Below are positions 16,433 through 26,237 of a DNA stretch of 64,000 nt, piece by piece. Where the stretch lies: contig NZ_JAFIBI010000001.1 in the NCBI RefSeq assembly GCF_017832975.1, positions 992,001-1,056,000 of the forward strand. The letters are read 5' to 3'. Below the pieces are notes generated by a model that saw nothing but the letters and a program-made list of their open reading frames with translations, searched no databases and was not told the DNA's origin. The position numbers and the translations under genes were made by a program. Numbering within the stretch: the stretch's first letter is position 1; each line of letters begins with the position of its first letter. Source of the stretch: Arthrobacter sp. PvP023. GTDB lineage: Bacteria > Actinomycetota > Actinomycetes > Actinomycetales > Micrococcaceae.

Positions 16433-17896
16433 CTACAGCCCGGCATGGGAGAACACATTGCCAAAGAAGGTGGCCAGCCCGTCGGCGGTGGCCTGGGCTT
16501 CAGCCTGCGAGGACGTCCTGGTATTGGCCTCCATCGACAACGTCCCTTTGCGCGCGCCGGCCCTGACGTGCCATTCGCCTGTCCCGTCCGGCAACTGATA
16601 GGCGACGGCGTAGCTTGAGTCGGCGGCAATGGTTGTGTTCAGCTTCGAAACGGCCGACCACTCGCGCGAGCCGCCGCCCAAACCGACCTCCTGGATCGTC
16701 GTGCACTCCCGGAGTGCAGCGGCCCGGGTGTCAAAGGGGTAGGGCGGCGCCGCCGTTGTCGCCATGCTGATCACGCTGAACTCGGTGTAATCCATCTTGC
16801 TGGCGCCCTGGATCTGCCCCTGGCCGAGGACCGCGCCCGGGAGCGAGCCGTAATATGCTTCGTCGTTGTAGGTGCATGGAGGCACAGGCCCCTGCGACGA
16901 AGGGCCCGCGGAGGAGCCGGGGGCAGGGCCGATGACCGAGGCGCCGGGCAATGCCACGGGACTTCCGTCCGGCCCTGTGACGCCCTTGAACAGTGCCACG
17001 AGATCATCGGCGGTGCGGGAGTTGGGCGGCGGCGCGGCAACTGTCGGAGGCTTTGTCACGGCCTGGTCGATGAGTTCCTTCGCCAAGGCGGCCATGGAGT
17101 CGAGGGCCGGCTTCGCATCGGCCTCGGAGTTGAGCTCGGCGACAGCGAGACTCAGGGTGATGGAGAGCGTTCCTGCAAGCACCCGCAGAACCACTGAGCC
17201 GTAATCCCCCGGGCCCTTCGGTTTCGTGGTCTGCATCAAGCCGTGCTGTTTCTCGCCGATCGGGGGAGCAGCCAAGAGTTGGACGGCGTACGTTGAGGTG
17301 CGGCCGGACTCCGTTGATGCCAGGTCAAACTGGCCGCAACGGGGTGCCAGATCGTCCGTGTAGCCGAAATCGGCCTTGGCGATGGCATCCTTTTGCGCGC
17401 TTCGCAGTGTGATCATGATGGTGGTGGCCGGTCCCGACTGCGCACCCATCGGCATGGCACCCTCGGCGAAGTTCACGCCCTTGTCGGCCCAGCGGCTGAA
17501 GGGGTTTTGGGGGACGAGGCTGATGCACTCGCTGGGTGTCGTCTCGGTGCTGACCTCGGGGAAGGTGCCGCTGGAGGCTCCGCTTCGCTGGCGGGCGGAG
17601 TCCTGCGCGGTGGGAAACTGCACGCCCCGGTTCTGAGCTAATCCGTTGATGATCGCCACGAGTTCCTGGTCCGTAAAGACCGCTTCGGGAAACCCCGTTG
17701 TTCCCGGCCCGCTTGATGAGGACGCGGGCGGCGTCGTAGCTGTCGCGGTAGGCGACCCGTCCGACGGACTTGCGCCCGGCGTCCCGCCCCCGGATGAACA
17801 TCCCGCCAGAGCCAGCAGGGCGGCCGCAGCGCACGCGATCCACCGTCCACCTCGCCCGAACCCACCGCCGGTTTCGATTCCACGAACGGACATCAT
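16433..17896 (-). CDS. Lipoprotein with two similar extracytoplasmic domains
   Basis: This 487-residue protein has a signal peptide ending in the lipobox LALAGC, so it is anchored on the outer face of the membrane. A Ser/Thr/Pro linker (about 36-66) follows. Two halves look alike: residues about 70-285 (TDQELVAIINGLAQ ... ECISLVPQNPFSRWADKG) and about 300-487 (ADDLVALFKGV ... PPCTYNDEAYYGSLPG). Each combines a short helix, an acidic/Cys motif and a beta-rich region, like actinobacterial sensor-type domains. GGGAGG lies just before two consecutive ATGs (17896, 17893). The function is unknown. Confidence 0.8.
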   Translation of the reverse strand: MMSVRGIETGGGFGRGGRWIACAAAALLALAGCSSGGGTPGASPSDGSPTATATTPPASSSSGPGTTGFPEAVFTDQELVAIINGLAQNRGVQFPTAQDSARQRSGASSGTFPEVSTETTPSECISLVPQNPFSRWADKGVNFAEGAMPMGAQSGPATTIMITLRSAQKDAIAKADFGYTDDLAPRCGQFDLASTESGRTSTYAVQLLAAPPIGEKQHGLMQTTKPKGPGDYGSVVLRVLAGTLSITLSLAVAELNSEADAKPALDSMAALAKELIDQAVTKPPTVAAPPPNSRTADDLVALFKGVTGPDGSPVALPGASVIGPAPGSSAGPSSQGPVPPCTYNDEAYYGSLPGAVLGQGQIQGASKMDYTEFSVISMATTAAPPYPFDTRAAALRECTTIQEVGLGGGSREWSAVSKLNTTIAADSSYAVAYQLPDGTGEWHVRAGARKGTLSMEANTRTSSQAEAQATADGLATFFGNVFSHAGL

Positions 17897-18187
17897 CGGC
17901 CTCCCTTGCCAGAAGCCAAGGCTATGGTTGAGCGGACATACCCGCTAGGGTATTTGGGCCTCAGGCGCGGTCCGCGGGTAGTTGGTGACGGCGGTGCGCG
18001 TGTGCGGCCGCATATTCGGGTGGCGGCCACTCGTGACGGGCCGTAGGACAATCCCTAGAATCCACTCACCGGCAGGTGCCGGCAACCCGGACCGCGGAGG
18101 GCAGCAGGCAAGGGGCATGACCCGCCCAGCAGGAATCCCTGCTCCTGCCGCAGGTATGCGGTTCTCTCATTCGGAAGGAAGCTCGTC

Positions 18188-18451
18188 ATGGGAATTCTCG
18201 GATTTCTCCTGCTCGGCTTGATCGCGGGAGCTATCGCAAAGGCCATACTTCCCGGCAGGCAGGGCGGCGGCTGGGTAGTCACGATGGTTCTGGGTGTGGT
18301 CGGCGCCATCCTTGGCGGATGGATCGGTTCGCTGGTCTTCGGCGGCGGCCTCGCTGAGTTCTTCGATCTCAGGACCTGGCTGCTGGCTATTCTGGGCGCC
18401 GTGATTGTGCTGGGCATCTACGGCGCCGTGACGCGCCGAAGCAGGGCCTGA
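18188..18451 (+). CDS. GlsB/YeaQ/YmgE family stress membrane protein
   Basis: This 87-residue protein has three hydrophobic helices and the family pattern GILGFLLLGLIAGAIAKAI ... GGWIGSLVFG. These 'transglycosylase-associated' proteins are small stress-induced membrane proteins of unknown biochemistry. A strong GGAAGGAAG precedes the ATG. It is divergent from the lipoprotein gene across a 290-base gap in which I see no further gene, and it ends at a copy of the conserved hairpin. Confidence 0.92.
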   Translation: MGILGFLLLGLIAGAIAKAILPGRQGGGWVVTMVLGVVGAILGGWIGSLVFGGGLAEFFDLRTWLLAILGAVIVLGIYGAVTRRSRA

Positions 18452-18493
18452 CCGCGGTACCTGGGGACGGCGTAAGGCAAGGAAGACCGGGAC

Positions 18494-18524
18494 GGACGAC
18501 GGCGACTCCTCCCCGCCGTCGTCC
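18494..18524. terminator. GACGGCGGGA-family hairpin, copy 4 (divergent loop)
   Basis: GGACGACGGCG pairs with CGCCGTCGTCC around a 9-base loop; the inner GGGA/TCCC pairs are lost, making it the most degenerate copy. It lies between the convergent ends at 18451 and 18552. Confidence 0.7.
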
Positions 18525-18551
18525 TCTCACCGGCGCGCCGCCGCAGGGGAA

Positions 18552-19799
18552 CTAGGCGTCCAGGTAGCCGCCGCTGGCCCAGCGGCGCAGCGCCGCCTTC
18601 TCGCCGTCGTCGAACTCCATCAGCGCCACACGGCAGAGCTCTTCCACGTTTTCGGTCCAAGCAGCCGCAAGCCCCTCCGCCGTCGCATTTTCATTGAGCT
18701 GGTAATTGACGTAACCCAGACCCTGAACCACAAAGTTCACCGCACCGCGGGACACCGGCTGGCCGGCGGTGACGCAGTCATCCCGGACGAGCCGCGACAG
18801 TTCGTTGCGGTTGACCGGCTGTTCGCGAAGCCGTGACGCCAACGCCTGGAATAGCTGCCGGAACTGCGCCTCGGAGAGTGCGGGCACGTCCGTCACCCTG
18901 GTGACCCGTTCCTCGATGCCGGGCTCGACGTCGGCATCCGCAGGCAGGTCGTCACTGGAAAACCTGTGGGTGTCCCAGACCCAGCCGCCCCGTGAGGGGG
19001 AGTATTCAACACCGTTGCCGATCTGGGCCACCCACGTCCCGAATTTTCCGTACCCGCCCCAGTCTGTTTTCAGGGATGGGTCCGCCGTGAGTGCACGGTG
19101 GGCCACCATGGCTCCGACAACAGGACCCGGGGCAGCCCGGACGAAATCGCAGACCTCCCGGACCGCGGCGGAAACGGTCTTCGATTTTGCCGTGGGTTTT
19201 GCCTTCGCCGCCGCCTGTGCCTGCAGCGGCTGGACAGAGGCCACAGCGTGGATTGGCTCCCCGGTGGTGCCGTTCAGGATCGCCACGAAGTCGTGGGACT
19301 CCACCACGCTGTCCGCCATCTCGCGGTAGGCGAAGGCCACGGCGCCGGCGGCGATGACCGTGGTCATCTTGTCCGCCGCCCGAAAGCGCTGGATGAGGGA
19401 CGTGAAATCAGCATCTGCCGAGGCGATGAAGAACTCGTCAATGCCTGCGCTGCCGGACAGCGCGTCCATCGCATCCAGCACCAGGTTGATGTCGGTACTG
19501 GACTTCCCGCGCTGCGTCAGCGACGGGCAGTCGATCACCCGGAAACCGGCACGGGTCCAGTACGTCCGGTACTTCGAGTACACCACCGGGTTCAGGTAAC
19601 AGTTTCTGATCAGGAAGCGGCGGGAACTTTCGGCGGAGCCGCCGGCGGACAAGGCATCCGCCCAGTGTTTGGGATCCTCGGCGAAACGCTTGGCCGCGAG
19701 CGGATCGAGGGCCAGTAACCCCGTATATACGTTGTCGAAGTCGACAAACATGGCCGCCCGGATTCCGGGCCGTCGGGCGGGGGACGGCGACTCTTTCAT
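18552..19799 (-). CDS. NYN domain ribonuclease-like protein with OST-HTH-like C-terminus
   Basis: This 415-residue protein starts with an NYN (LabA/DUF88) PIN-like nuclease domain. Asp20 and Asp22 in MFVDFDNVYTG, the STDINLVLDAMD segment and FIASADADFTSLIQRF supply the acidic metal site. The C-terminal half holds two regions (about 205-275 and 305-385) with the helix-turn-helix look of OST-HTH/LOTUS domains, which bind RNA in eukaryotic relatives. It probably degrades or processes RNA. It lies 55 bases downstream of the HAD gene on the same strand, so the two may be co-transcribed. The ribosome site is weak. Confidence 0.82.
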   Translation of the reverse strand: MKESPSPARRPGIRAAMFVDFDNVYTGLLALDPLAAKRFAEDPKHWADALSAGGSAESSRRFLIRNCYLNPVVYSKYRTYWTRAGFRVIDCPSLTQRGKSSTDINLVLDAMDALSGSAGIDEFFIASADADFTSLIQRFRAADKMTTVIAAGAVAFAYREMADSVVESHDFVAILNGTTGEPIHAVASVQPLQAQAAAKAKPTAKSKTVSAAVREVCDFVRAAPGPVVGAMVAHRALTADPSLKTDWGGYGKFGTWVAQIGNGVEYSPSRGGWVWDTHRFSSDDLPADADVEPGIEERVTRVTDVPALSEAQFRQLFQALASRLREQPVNRNELSRLVRDDCVTAGQPVSRGAVNFVVQGLGYVNYQLNENATAEGLAAAWTENVEELCRVALMEFDDGEKAALRRWASGGYLDA

Positions 19800-19854
19800 C
19801 TGCCCAGTGTGCCAGCACGCCGGGAAACCCGCAGCCGCTTTATTCACGACACGC

Positions 19855-20553
19855 TCAGCGGACGGCGACGCCGGCGGAGAGCAGACGCCCAAGGATCCCT
19901 GGCGTCTGTGCAACAGCCGAGGCTTCACGGGCCTCCGACGGCTCTCCATAGCCCCACGAGACAAAAATCGCAGGGATCCGGTGGGCGGCTGCGCCGGCAA
20001 CATCGTAGCTCCGGTCGCCCACCATGACCGCGCCGGAGATGTCCACCCCCTGCGCGTCGAGCCGTGCCAGCGATTCGGCAATCACATCCTCCTTGGAAGC
20101 CCTTCCGGCTGAGTCGGAGGCACCGCAGATGTCAGCGAAGTGACGGTCAATCCCAAAGGCGCGGGCCAGCCGGACCGCCTGATCCTCCACCTTGGACGTT
20201 GCCACCGCCATCGGACAGCGCAACAGACCCAGTTGATCCAAGAGGCTGTCAATACCGCCGAAAAGGCCGGATTGCAGGGCCCCCGTTTCGGCGTAGGCTG
20301 CGCGGTAGTGCCGGAGCGCGTCCCGGGCGGTTGCTTCGTCCAGGCCGGCGCTGTGCCTGAACGACTCGTACATGGGCGGTCCGACATACTTGAGCAGTTC
20401 CCGGGGCGGAGGGACGGGGGCATTCACCGCCCTGAGCGCCCGGGCGGCGCTGTCCATCACCCCCGGTGCGGAGTCCAGAAGCGTCCCGTCCATGTCGAAG
20501 AGAATGCAGGTGATGGCGGCGGGCGCCTGATTGTCCCGATGTGGACGTATCAT
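19855..20553 (-). CDS. HAD family hydrolase (phosphoglycolate phosphatase-like)
   Basis: This 232-residue protein carries HAD motif I DMDGTLLDS (Asp20 nucleophile, Asp22), motif II in MAVATSK, a Lys in SKEDVI and motif IV GDRSYDVAGA. The alpha-helical cap between motifs I and II marks subfamily I, like phosphoglycolate phosphatase Gph and PpaX. The ATG at 20553 is the first sensible start. It is divergent from the Lrp gene and upstream of the NYN gene. Confidence 0.9.
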   Translation of the reverse strand: MIRPHRDNQAPAAITCILFDMDGTLLDSAPGVMDSAARALRAVNAPVPPPRELLKYVGPPMYESFRHSAGLDEATARDALRHYRAAYAETGALQSGLFGGIDSLLDQLGLLRCPMAVATSKVEDQAVRLARAFGIDRHFADICGASDSAGRASKEDVIAESLARLDAQGVDISGAVMVGDRSYDVAGAAAHRIPAIFVSWGYGEPSEAREASAVAQTPGILGRLLSAGVAVR

Positions 20554-20637
20554 TTCTGCGGAGCCTTTCTGGCTACGGCATCGGCGCACCCGGTCCGGGG
20601 GACAAGGGTGAACCGATGATTGCGGCGGAGGGTAGGG

Positions 20638-21126
20638 ATGGACGGGGCGGGTTTGGATCACATCGACCAGAAGATCCTTGCGGAACTCACAAAGAACGCC
20701 CGGGTGTCCCATGCCGAACTGGCCGGCAGGGTGCTTTTGTCCCGGAACGCCGTGCGGCAGCGTGTTGACCGCCTGGAGCGGCAGGGCTACATCCAGGGCT
20801 ACACGATCGTGGCGGGCAGCGTGGGCCAGAGCATGGTTTCCGCATTCCTCATGATTTACCGCAAGGACCGCATGCGGGGTGCCGACGTCCTGGCAGCGCT
20901 GCGGACCATTCCCGAAGTGGTCCTCTGCGATGTCCTGAGCGGCGACTTTGACCTGCTGGTGAGGCTGGAGGCACGATCGCTGGACAGGGTCCAGGAGATC
21001 TGGGAGCAGATCGCGGCGCTGCCCGGCGTGGGCGATACCGTCACGGCGCTGACCCTGTCCAGCGTCATCCGGCGGCGGGGAGCCGACGGGCCCGGAGCCG
21101 ACATGCCCGGAACAGCCGGGCCTTAG
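20638..21126 (+). CDS. Lrp/AsnC family transcriptional regulator
   Basis: This 162-residue protein has an N-terminal helix-turn-helix (GLDHIDQKILAELTKNARVS, then LLSRNAVRQRVDRLERQG) and a C-terminal RAM ligand-binding domain with a GDFDLLVRLEA strand. Such proteins sense amino acids. Its partner genes next door (homoserine dehydrogenase, aldehyde dehydrogenase, amino-acid permease) make it a likely local regulator. GGAGGG lies 5 bases before ATG 20638. It converges with the aldehyde dehydrogenase gene. Confidence 0.92.
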   Translation: MDGAGLDHIDQKILAELTKNARVSHAELAGRVLLSRNAVRQRVDRLERQGYIQGYTIVAGSVGQSMVSAFLMIYRKDRMRGADVLAALRTIPEVVLCDVLSGDFDLLVRLEARSLDRVQEIWEQIAALPGVGDTVTALTLSSVIRRRGADGPGADMPGTAGP

Positions 21127-21139
21127 GCCTGCTGCCTCG

Positions 21140-22549
21140 CTAGCTTCTGATGCAGACCACCTTGGGCTGCGTCATCTCCTCAAGGGCGAACCGGACGCCT
21201 TCGCGGCCCATGCTGCCGTACTTGGACCCGCCGAACGGCATGCCGTCAAACCTGTAATCGGAGGAGTCATTGATCATCACTCCGCCCGCGTCCAGATCCC
21301 GTGCCGCACCCATGGCCGATGCGAGGGAGCGGGTGAAGATGCCCGCATGCAGGCTGAACTCGATGGAGTTCGCCAGTTCGATGGCTTCGGCGCAGGTGCT
21401 GAAAGCCTTGAGCATCACCACCGGTCCGAAGACTTCCTCCTGCCAGAGGCGGCAATCCTCCGGGACAGACTCCAGGACCGTAGGCAGCAGGACATTTCCC
21501 TCCGCCCGGTTTCCTGCCAGGATCGTCGCGCCGGCGTCGATGGCCCCGCTGATCTTGAGCTGGACCTCCCGGACCGCAGCGGGGGTAATCATTGGGCCAA
21601 CATCCGTCCGTTCCTCGGCGGGGTCGCCGGTGACCAGCGCGCTGGTGGCCGCCAGGAACTTCGCACGGAATTCGCTGTAGACGGAGCGGTGGACCAGGAT
21701 CCTCTGCACTCCCACGCAGTTCTGCCCCGCAGCCCAGAACGCGCCGGATACACAGGATTCCACCGCGCGGTCCACGTCCGCATCGTCCAGGACCATCACC
21801 GGCGCGTTGCCGCCCAGGTCCATGGCGAGCTTCTTCAGCCCGGCCGTGCGGGCGATCGCCTCCCCGGTCGCGAACCCGCCGGTAAAGGACACCATCCGCA
21901 CGTCCCGGGTCCTGATGATGGCAGCAGCAACATCCCTCCCGCCGTGGACCACCGACAGGACCCCCGGCGGCAGGCCGGCGTCGAACAGGGCGTCGGCCAG
22001 CAGCTGTGCGGACAGCGGCGTGAGGGCTGACGGCTTGAGTACGACGGCGTTGCCGCCTGCGATCGCCGGACCCACCTTGTGTGCCACCAGGTTGAGGGGA
22101 TCGTTGAACGGAGTGATGGCCGCAATGATCCCCAACGGCTCACGTGTGAACCAGCCGGTCCGGTCCTCCGATCCGGCGTAGGCGTCGAAGGGGATGATCT
22201 CGCCGGCTATCCGCGTTGCCGCCTCCGCGGATAGCCGGAGGGTGTTGACGGCCCGGTGCACCTCCTTGCGTGCCTGGCGGACGGTCTTCCCGGCCTCCGC
22301 CACGATGGTCTGTGCAAAGACTTCGCTCCTGCGCTCGATGTCGGAGGCGGCCGTTGAAAGGATGGCGGCGCGGGCATGGCGGGACAGCGACTTCGCCGCC
22401 GCGGCGCCCGAGCGTGCCGCGGCCATCACTTCTTCAACAGCGCTGACATCGGTGACGGGGACGTGTCCCACAACCCTGCCGTCGTAGGGACTGGTTACCT
22501 CGTGGAGCCGGGGAGCGCGCACAGCCTGCAGGATGGTGGCCTCAGACAC
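21140..22549 (-). CDS. NAD(P)-dependent aldehyde dehydrogenase
   Basis: This 469-residue enzyme has ALDH features: [14 protein letters not shown] with the catalytic Asn149, [11 protein letters not shown], and catalytic Cys278 in [11 protein letters not shown]. The position of the usual general-base Glu is Asp244 ([10 protein letters not shown]), an uncommon change. GTG 22549 is the start, with AAGGA upstream, inside the last codons of the homoserine dehydrogenase gene. That 8-base overlap couples the two. I infer that it oxidises aspartate semialdehyde, or a similar aldehyde, made by its partner. Confidence 0.9.
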   Translation of the reverse strand: MSEATILQAVRAPRLHEVTSPYDGRVVGHVPVTDVSAVEEVMAAARSGAAAAKSLSRHARAAILSTAASDIERRSEVFAQTIVAEAGKTVRQARKEVHRAVNTLRLSAEAATRIAGEIIPFDAYAGSEDRTGWFTREPLGIIAAITPFNDPLNLVAHKVGPAIAGGNAVVLKPSALTPLSAQLLADALFDAGLPPGVLSVVHGGRDVAAAIIRTRDVRMVSFTGGFATGEAIARTAGLKKLAMDLGGNAPVMVLDDADVDRAVESCVSGAFWAAGQNCVGVQRILVHRSVYSEFRAKFLAATSALVTGDPAEERTDVGPMITPAAVREVQLKISGAIDAGATILAGNRAEGNVLLPTVLESVPEDCRLWQEEVFGPVVMLKAFSTCAEAIELANSIEFSLHAGIFTRSLASAMGAARDLDAGGVMINDSSDYRFDGMPFGGSKYGSMGREGVRFALEEMTQPKVVCIRS

Positions 22550-23591
22550 GTGCCAGTCCTTCCGCCATCTTGTGGATGGCCATGATGTCGGAGAGCAGCG
22601 CATAGGCCGTCTCGATGCGTCCGGCGCCGGGGCCGGAAACCGTCACGGAGCCCAGCAGATCGGTGTCGAAGGAAACCGCGTTCGTGGCGCCCGAGATGCC
22701 GGCAAGGCTGTGCGCCACATCGACGGCGCGGGGTGCGACGCTTGCCGCGATGCCGCCGTCGGGAGTCCGCCTGGCGGATCCGATCAGCTTCCAGCGCCGG
22801 CCGGCCGAAGCGGCTGCCCGGATATCCTCCGGCGTCAGCGCGGAGATTCCCTCCCGGTGGACGTCCTTCAGCTGCAGGTTCCCGCCAAGCAGTTCGTTGG
22901 CGAGGATCAGCACCTTCAGTTGCACGTCGAAACCCTCGAGGTCCGCGGCGGGATTCGCCTCGGCGTAACCCAGCTCCTGGGCCTCCCGGACAGCCTCGCC
23001 AAGTTCAAGGCCGGCTTCCATGCGCCCCAGAACGTAGTTGCTGGTGCCGTTCATGATCCCTTCGAAGCCGTTGAGCTGCAGGCCGCCGAACATCTGCTTG
23101 GCAAGCCGGATCACCGGAGTGCCGCTCATGACGGCACCTTCAAACTCGAAACGGACACCGTGCTGTTCCGCCAGGGCTGCCAGTTCCCGGCCCCGAAGCG
23201 CCACGGGCCCCTTGTTGGTGGTGCACACGCTCTTGCCCGACTCCAGCGCCCAGCGGACGTGCGACACCGCGGGCTCACCGTCGTCGGGATTGGTGAAGGT
23301 GGCCTCGCAGACGATGTCCGCTGTGCAGTTGCGGATCACGCCCTCGTTATCCGGCTCCGCGGAGCCGCCGTGGCGGGCAAAGGTTTCGCCGTTGCCGCCC
23401 AGCGCCAGGGCCATGGACAGATCAATACCGCCGGCGTCCACAAGGGACCCGAGGCGCAGATCCGTGATGGCTACTACCCGCAGGCCGAAGCCCAGCTCGG
23501 CGCGGAGTGCTTCCCCGCGGGCGGCAATCAGCTCAGCCAGGCTGCGGTTCACTCCGCCGAAGCCAATCAGTGCAAGGTCATAGGTGGTCAT
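22542..23591 (-). CDS. Homoserine dehydrogenase family protein without ACT domain
   Basis: This 349-residue protein has a Rossmann motif GFGGVNR at residues 10-16, the TNKGPVAL lysine motif, [14 protein letters not shown], and [15 protein letters not shown] followed by QLKVLILA. These are the homoserine dehydrogenase catalytic signatures. It lacks the C-terminal ACT domain used for threonine feedback in biosynthetic enzymes. It is not beside thrC or thrB but overlaps an aldehyde dehydrogenase and faces a permease. That context suggests a catabolic role: homoserine to aspartate semialdehyde. GAAGGA precedes ATG 23591. Confidence 0.88.
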   Translation of the reverse strand: MTTYDLALIGFGGVNRSLAELIAARGEALRAELGFGLRVVAITDLRLGSLVDAGGIDLSMALALGGNGETFARHGGSAEPDNEGVIRNCTADIVCEATFTNPDDGEPAVSHVRWALESGKSVCTTNKGPVALRGRELAALAEQHGVRFEFEGAVMSGTPVIRLAKQMFGGLQLNGFEGIMNGTSNYVLGRMEAGLELGEAVREAQELGYAEANPAADLEGFDVQLKVLILANELLGGNLQLKDVHREGISALTPEDIRAAASAGRRWKLIGSARRTPDGGIAASVAPRAVDVAHSLAGISGATNAVSFDTDLLGSVTVSGPGAGRIETAYALLSDIMAIHKMAEGLARV

Positions 23592-23891
23592 GCCGTGTCC
23601 TTCTCTCGGAATTGCTTGGTGTTTCCATGCTCAGGGCGCTCCGTGTCCGTCCCGCCATGTGATTCCGCCCAAAGGACTACGCAAAGTGACCAAGGATGAC
23701 GCCATACGTATCGTCGGCCCTTAACAATCGTGCAATATATGCATCTAGGAATGTTTTTAAAGATCAAAAAGGCGTTTTGGTGTTACTTTCATCACGGTGG
23801 TTGGGTTTGCCGGTCTGGTCCCCACCGCCCTCCGAGGCTTTCCGGTGCATCCATCCCGTTCGCACCTCGACTACTCTCCCGGGAGCAATTC
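23592..23891. promoter_or_regulatory. AT-rich divergent promoter region
   Basis: This 300-base gap separates the homoserine dehydrogenase gene (leftward) from the permease gene (rightward). Bases 23700-23810 are far richer in A/T than their surroundings and hold TGCA-ATATA-TGCA (23733-23745) and short A/T runs. Such a segment suits binding by Lrp-like or nucleoid proteins. I see no gene in it. Confidence 0.45.
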
Positions 23892-25349
23892 ATGGAACTT
23901 TCTTCCACAACCCGCTTGGATCCGCAGGCTTCTTCATTAGCTGAATCAGGACCCGCTGAATCAGGGCGCGGACCGGCGCCGGGGCTCCAGCGATCCATGG
24001 GCCCGCGGCACCTGGTGATGATCGCCATGGGCGGCGTCATCGGGTCGGGCCTTTTCCTCAGTTCGGGCTACACGATCTCCCAGGCCGGCCCGCTGGGCGC
24101 GGTTCTGGCGTATCTCGTAGGCGCCTTCGTCGTGTACCTCGTTATGGCCTGCCTCGGCGAGCTGGCCATCGCCTATCCGGTCTCGGGCGCGTTCCACATC
24201 TACGCTGCCAGGTCCATCGGTCCGGCCACCGGTTTCACCACGGCCTGGCTGTACTGGCTGTGCTGGGCCGTGGCCCTGGGATCTGAGTTCACCGCCGCCG
24301 GCCTGCTCATGCAGCGATGGTTCCCGGGAATCGAGGTGTGGGTCTGGTGCGTCATCTTCGCGTCCATACTGTTTGCCCTGAACGCCGTCTCGTCGCGGTT
24401 CTTCGGCGAATCCGAGTTCTGGTTTTCCATCATCAAGGTGGGCGCCATCGTCGTCCTGATTGCCTTTGGCGGCGCCGCGCTGGTGGGGTTCCACCCGCTG
24501 GCCGGAGGTCCCCACCCGTTCCTGCTCGAGAACTTCAACACCTCGGGTGGACTGTTCCCCAACGGCTTTTCCGGAGTCCTGGTGACTGCCCTGGCGGTCT
24601 TCTACGCGTTCTCCGGCTCGGAACTCATCGGCGTCGCAGCGGGGGAAACGGCAAATCCCGAGACCAGCATTCCCAAGGCAATGCGGACCACGGTGTTCCG
24701 CCTGCTGATCTTTTTCGTGGGGGCCATCGCTGTCATCGCCGCCACCATCCCCTTTGACCAGGTGGGCCTGGACGAGAGCCCCTTCGTCACCGTCTTTTCG
24801 TCCATCGGCATTCCCTATGCCGCGGACATCATGAACTTCGTCATCATCACCGCACTGCTCTCCGCCGGAAACAGCGGCCTGTTCTCCTGCGCAAGGATGC
24901 TCTTTTCCCTGTCCGAGGAAGGGCACGCGCCGAAGGCATTCCGGAAACTCACCAAACGGGGGATTCCCCTCATCGCCCTCTGCGTCAGCATGGTCGGCGG
25001 CTTGGCTTCGCTCATCAGCAGCGTGGTTGCTCCGGAATCGGTCTATCTCGCGCTGGTGTCTGTCGCCGGGTTCGCTGTTGTGGGGGTCTGGATGTCCATC
25101 ACGGCTTCACACTTCTTCCACCGGCGGGCCTTCGTGCGGAACGGCGGGAACATCGACGACCTCGCCTACAAGGCGCCGTTGTTCCCGGTGGTCCCGATCC
25201 TTGCCTTCGCGCTGTGCCTCATCTCGCTGATCGGCATCGCTTTCGACCCGAACCAGGTCGCAGCCCTGTACTTCGGCATTCCGTTTGTGGGCGCCTGCTA
25301 CGCGTTCTTCTACTACAAGTACGGACGGCGGCAGCAGCTCGCCAAGTAG
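23892..25349 (+). CDS. Amino-acid permease (APC superfamily)
   Basis: This 485-residue protein has about twelve membrane helices. The AAT-family signature [20 protein letters not shown] near residue 40 is followed by [20 protein letters not shown] and, near residue 240, [20 protein letters not shown]. It imports an amino acid by proton symport. GGGAG stands 6 bases before ATG 23892. Its position across a shared promoter from the homoserine/aldehyde dehydrogenase pair suggests that it brings in their substrate. Confidence 0.9.
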   Translation: MELSSTTRLDPQASSLAESGPAESGRGPAPGLQRSMGPRHLVMIAMGGVIGSGLFLSSGYTISQAGPLGAVLAYLVGAFVVYLVMACLGELAIAYPVSGAFHIYAARSIGPATGFTTAWLYWLCWAVALGSEFTAAGLLMQRWFPGIEVWVWCVIFASILFALNAVSSRFFGESEFWFSIIKVGAIVVLIAFGGAALVGFHPLAGGPHPFLLENFNTSGGLFPNGFSGVLVTALAVFYAFSGSELIGVAAGETANPETSIPKAMRTTVFRLLIFFVGAIAVIAATIPFDQVGLDESPFVTVFSSIGIPYAADIMNFVIITALLSAGNSGLFSCARMLFSLSEEGHAPKAFRKLTKRGIPLIALCVSMVGGLASLISSVVAPESVYLALVSVAGFAVVGVWMSITASHFFHRRAFVRNGGNIDDLAYKAPLFPVVPILAFALCLISLIGIAFDPNQVAALYFGIPFVGACYAFFYYKYGRRQQLAK

Positions 25350-25424
25350 CCTGCTGCGGCAGTCCTGCGTCAACCCGCCGGCCCGGCGGCCCAACCAGTG
25401 TTGGGCCGCCGGCGCTATGTGAGA

Positions 25425-26237
25425 ATGGGCGTTGAAGTCCACCAGAGGGAGCGGTTCAGCTTGGAATTGTCGGAAGCGTCATCGCTGGGCCAGGGCCTTC
25501 GCATTGTCCGGCTGATCGTCGACCGTGAGAAGCGTGGCAGGGGACTGCTGGGGGTATCGCAGCTCGCCGCCGAGCTGGAGATGGACCAAAGCCGCGTGTC
25601 CCGGCTTACCCAGGAGCTGTGCGAACTGGCCATTCTCGAGCGGGTGGAACGCGGACCGTTCCGTGCCGGTCCGGCCTTCTTCCAGCTCGCGGCCAGCCTC
25701 AATGTCGGCTGGATCGGCCAGGCCAGGAGCGAGCTGGAACTCTTCGTGGCGGAGTTCGGGCTGCGGGCCCGGCTGTCAGTCCGGGACGGTGTCCGGGTGA
25801 TCCTCCTCAGGACGTCGAGCAATGACGGCGTGCTGGGAAGCTTTGTGAAACCGGGCATGGTCACACCCGTCTGGTGCACGGGATCAGGCCGCGCCCTCCT
25901 CTGGGACCACACGGCAGCCGAGGTTGAAAATCTTCTTCAGGACATGGACTTCATCGGCGTGGGCGGCCCCAGGGCGGCCCATTCCGTGCCGGAAGTCTGC
26001 GAACTGATGGAACGTGACCGTCCGCAGGGCTTCATCAGGGCGGCCGAGGAGTTTGAGCACGATGTCCATGAGCTGGCCGTGCCAGTGCGGGATCCGGGCG
26101 GACGCGTCAGCGCAGCCCTCTCCGTCCTGGGCAGCCGTGCCGCCGTTGAGCTCCGGACGGGGGAAATTGCCGATGCGCTGCACTCGGCAGCAAAGCGCCT
26201 CGCCGCGGCGGGTTCAGACGGTGCCGGAATCAGCTAG
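25425..26237 (+). CDS. IclR family transcriptional regulator
   Basis: This protein of about 270 residues has an N-terminal winged helix (LLGVSQLAAELEMDQSRVSRL) and a C-terminal IclR effector domain with WCTGSGRALLW and the AVPVRDPGGRV stretch that lines the ligand pocket. The start is uncertain: GTG 25419, ATG 25425 and TTG 25461 (with AGAGGGAG upstream) all fit. It follows the permease by 75 bases on the same strand and overlaps the end of another IclR gene on the other strand by 8 bases. Confidence 0.88.
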   Translation: MGVEVHQRERFSLELSEASSLGQGLRIVRLIVDREKRGRGLLGVSQLAAELEMDQSRVSRLTQELCELAILERVERGPFRAGPAFFQLAASLNVGWIGQARSELELFVAEFGLRARLSVRDGVRVILLRTSSNDGVLGSFVKPGMVTPVWCTGSGRALLWDHTAAEVENLLQDMDFIGVGGPRAAHSVPEVCELMERDRPQGFIRAAEEFEHDVHELAVPVRDPGGRVSAALSVLGSRAAVELRTGEIADALHSAAKRLAAAGSDGAGIS

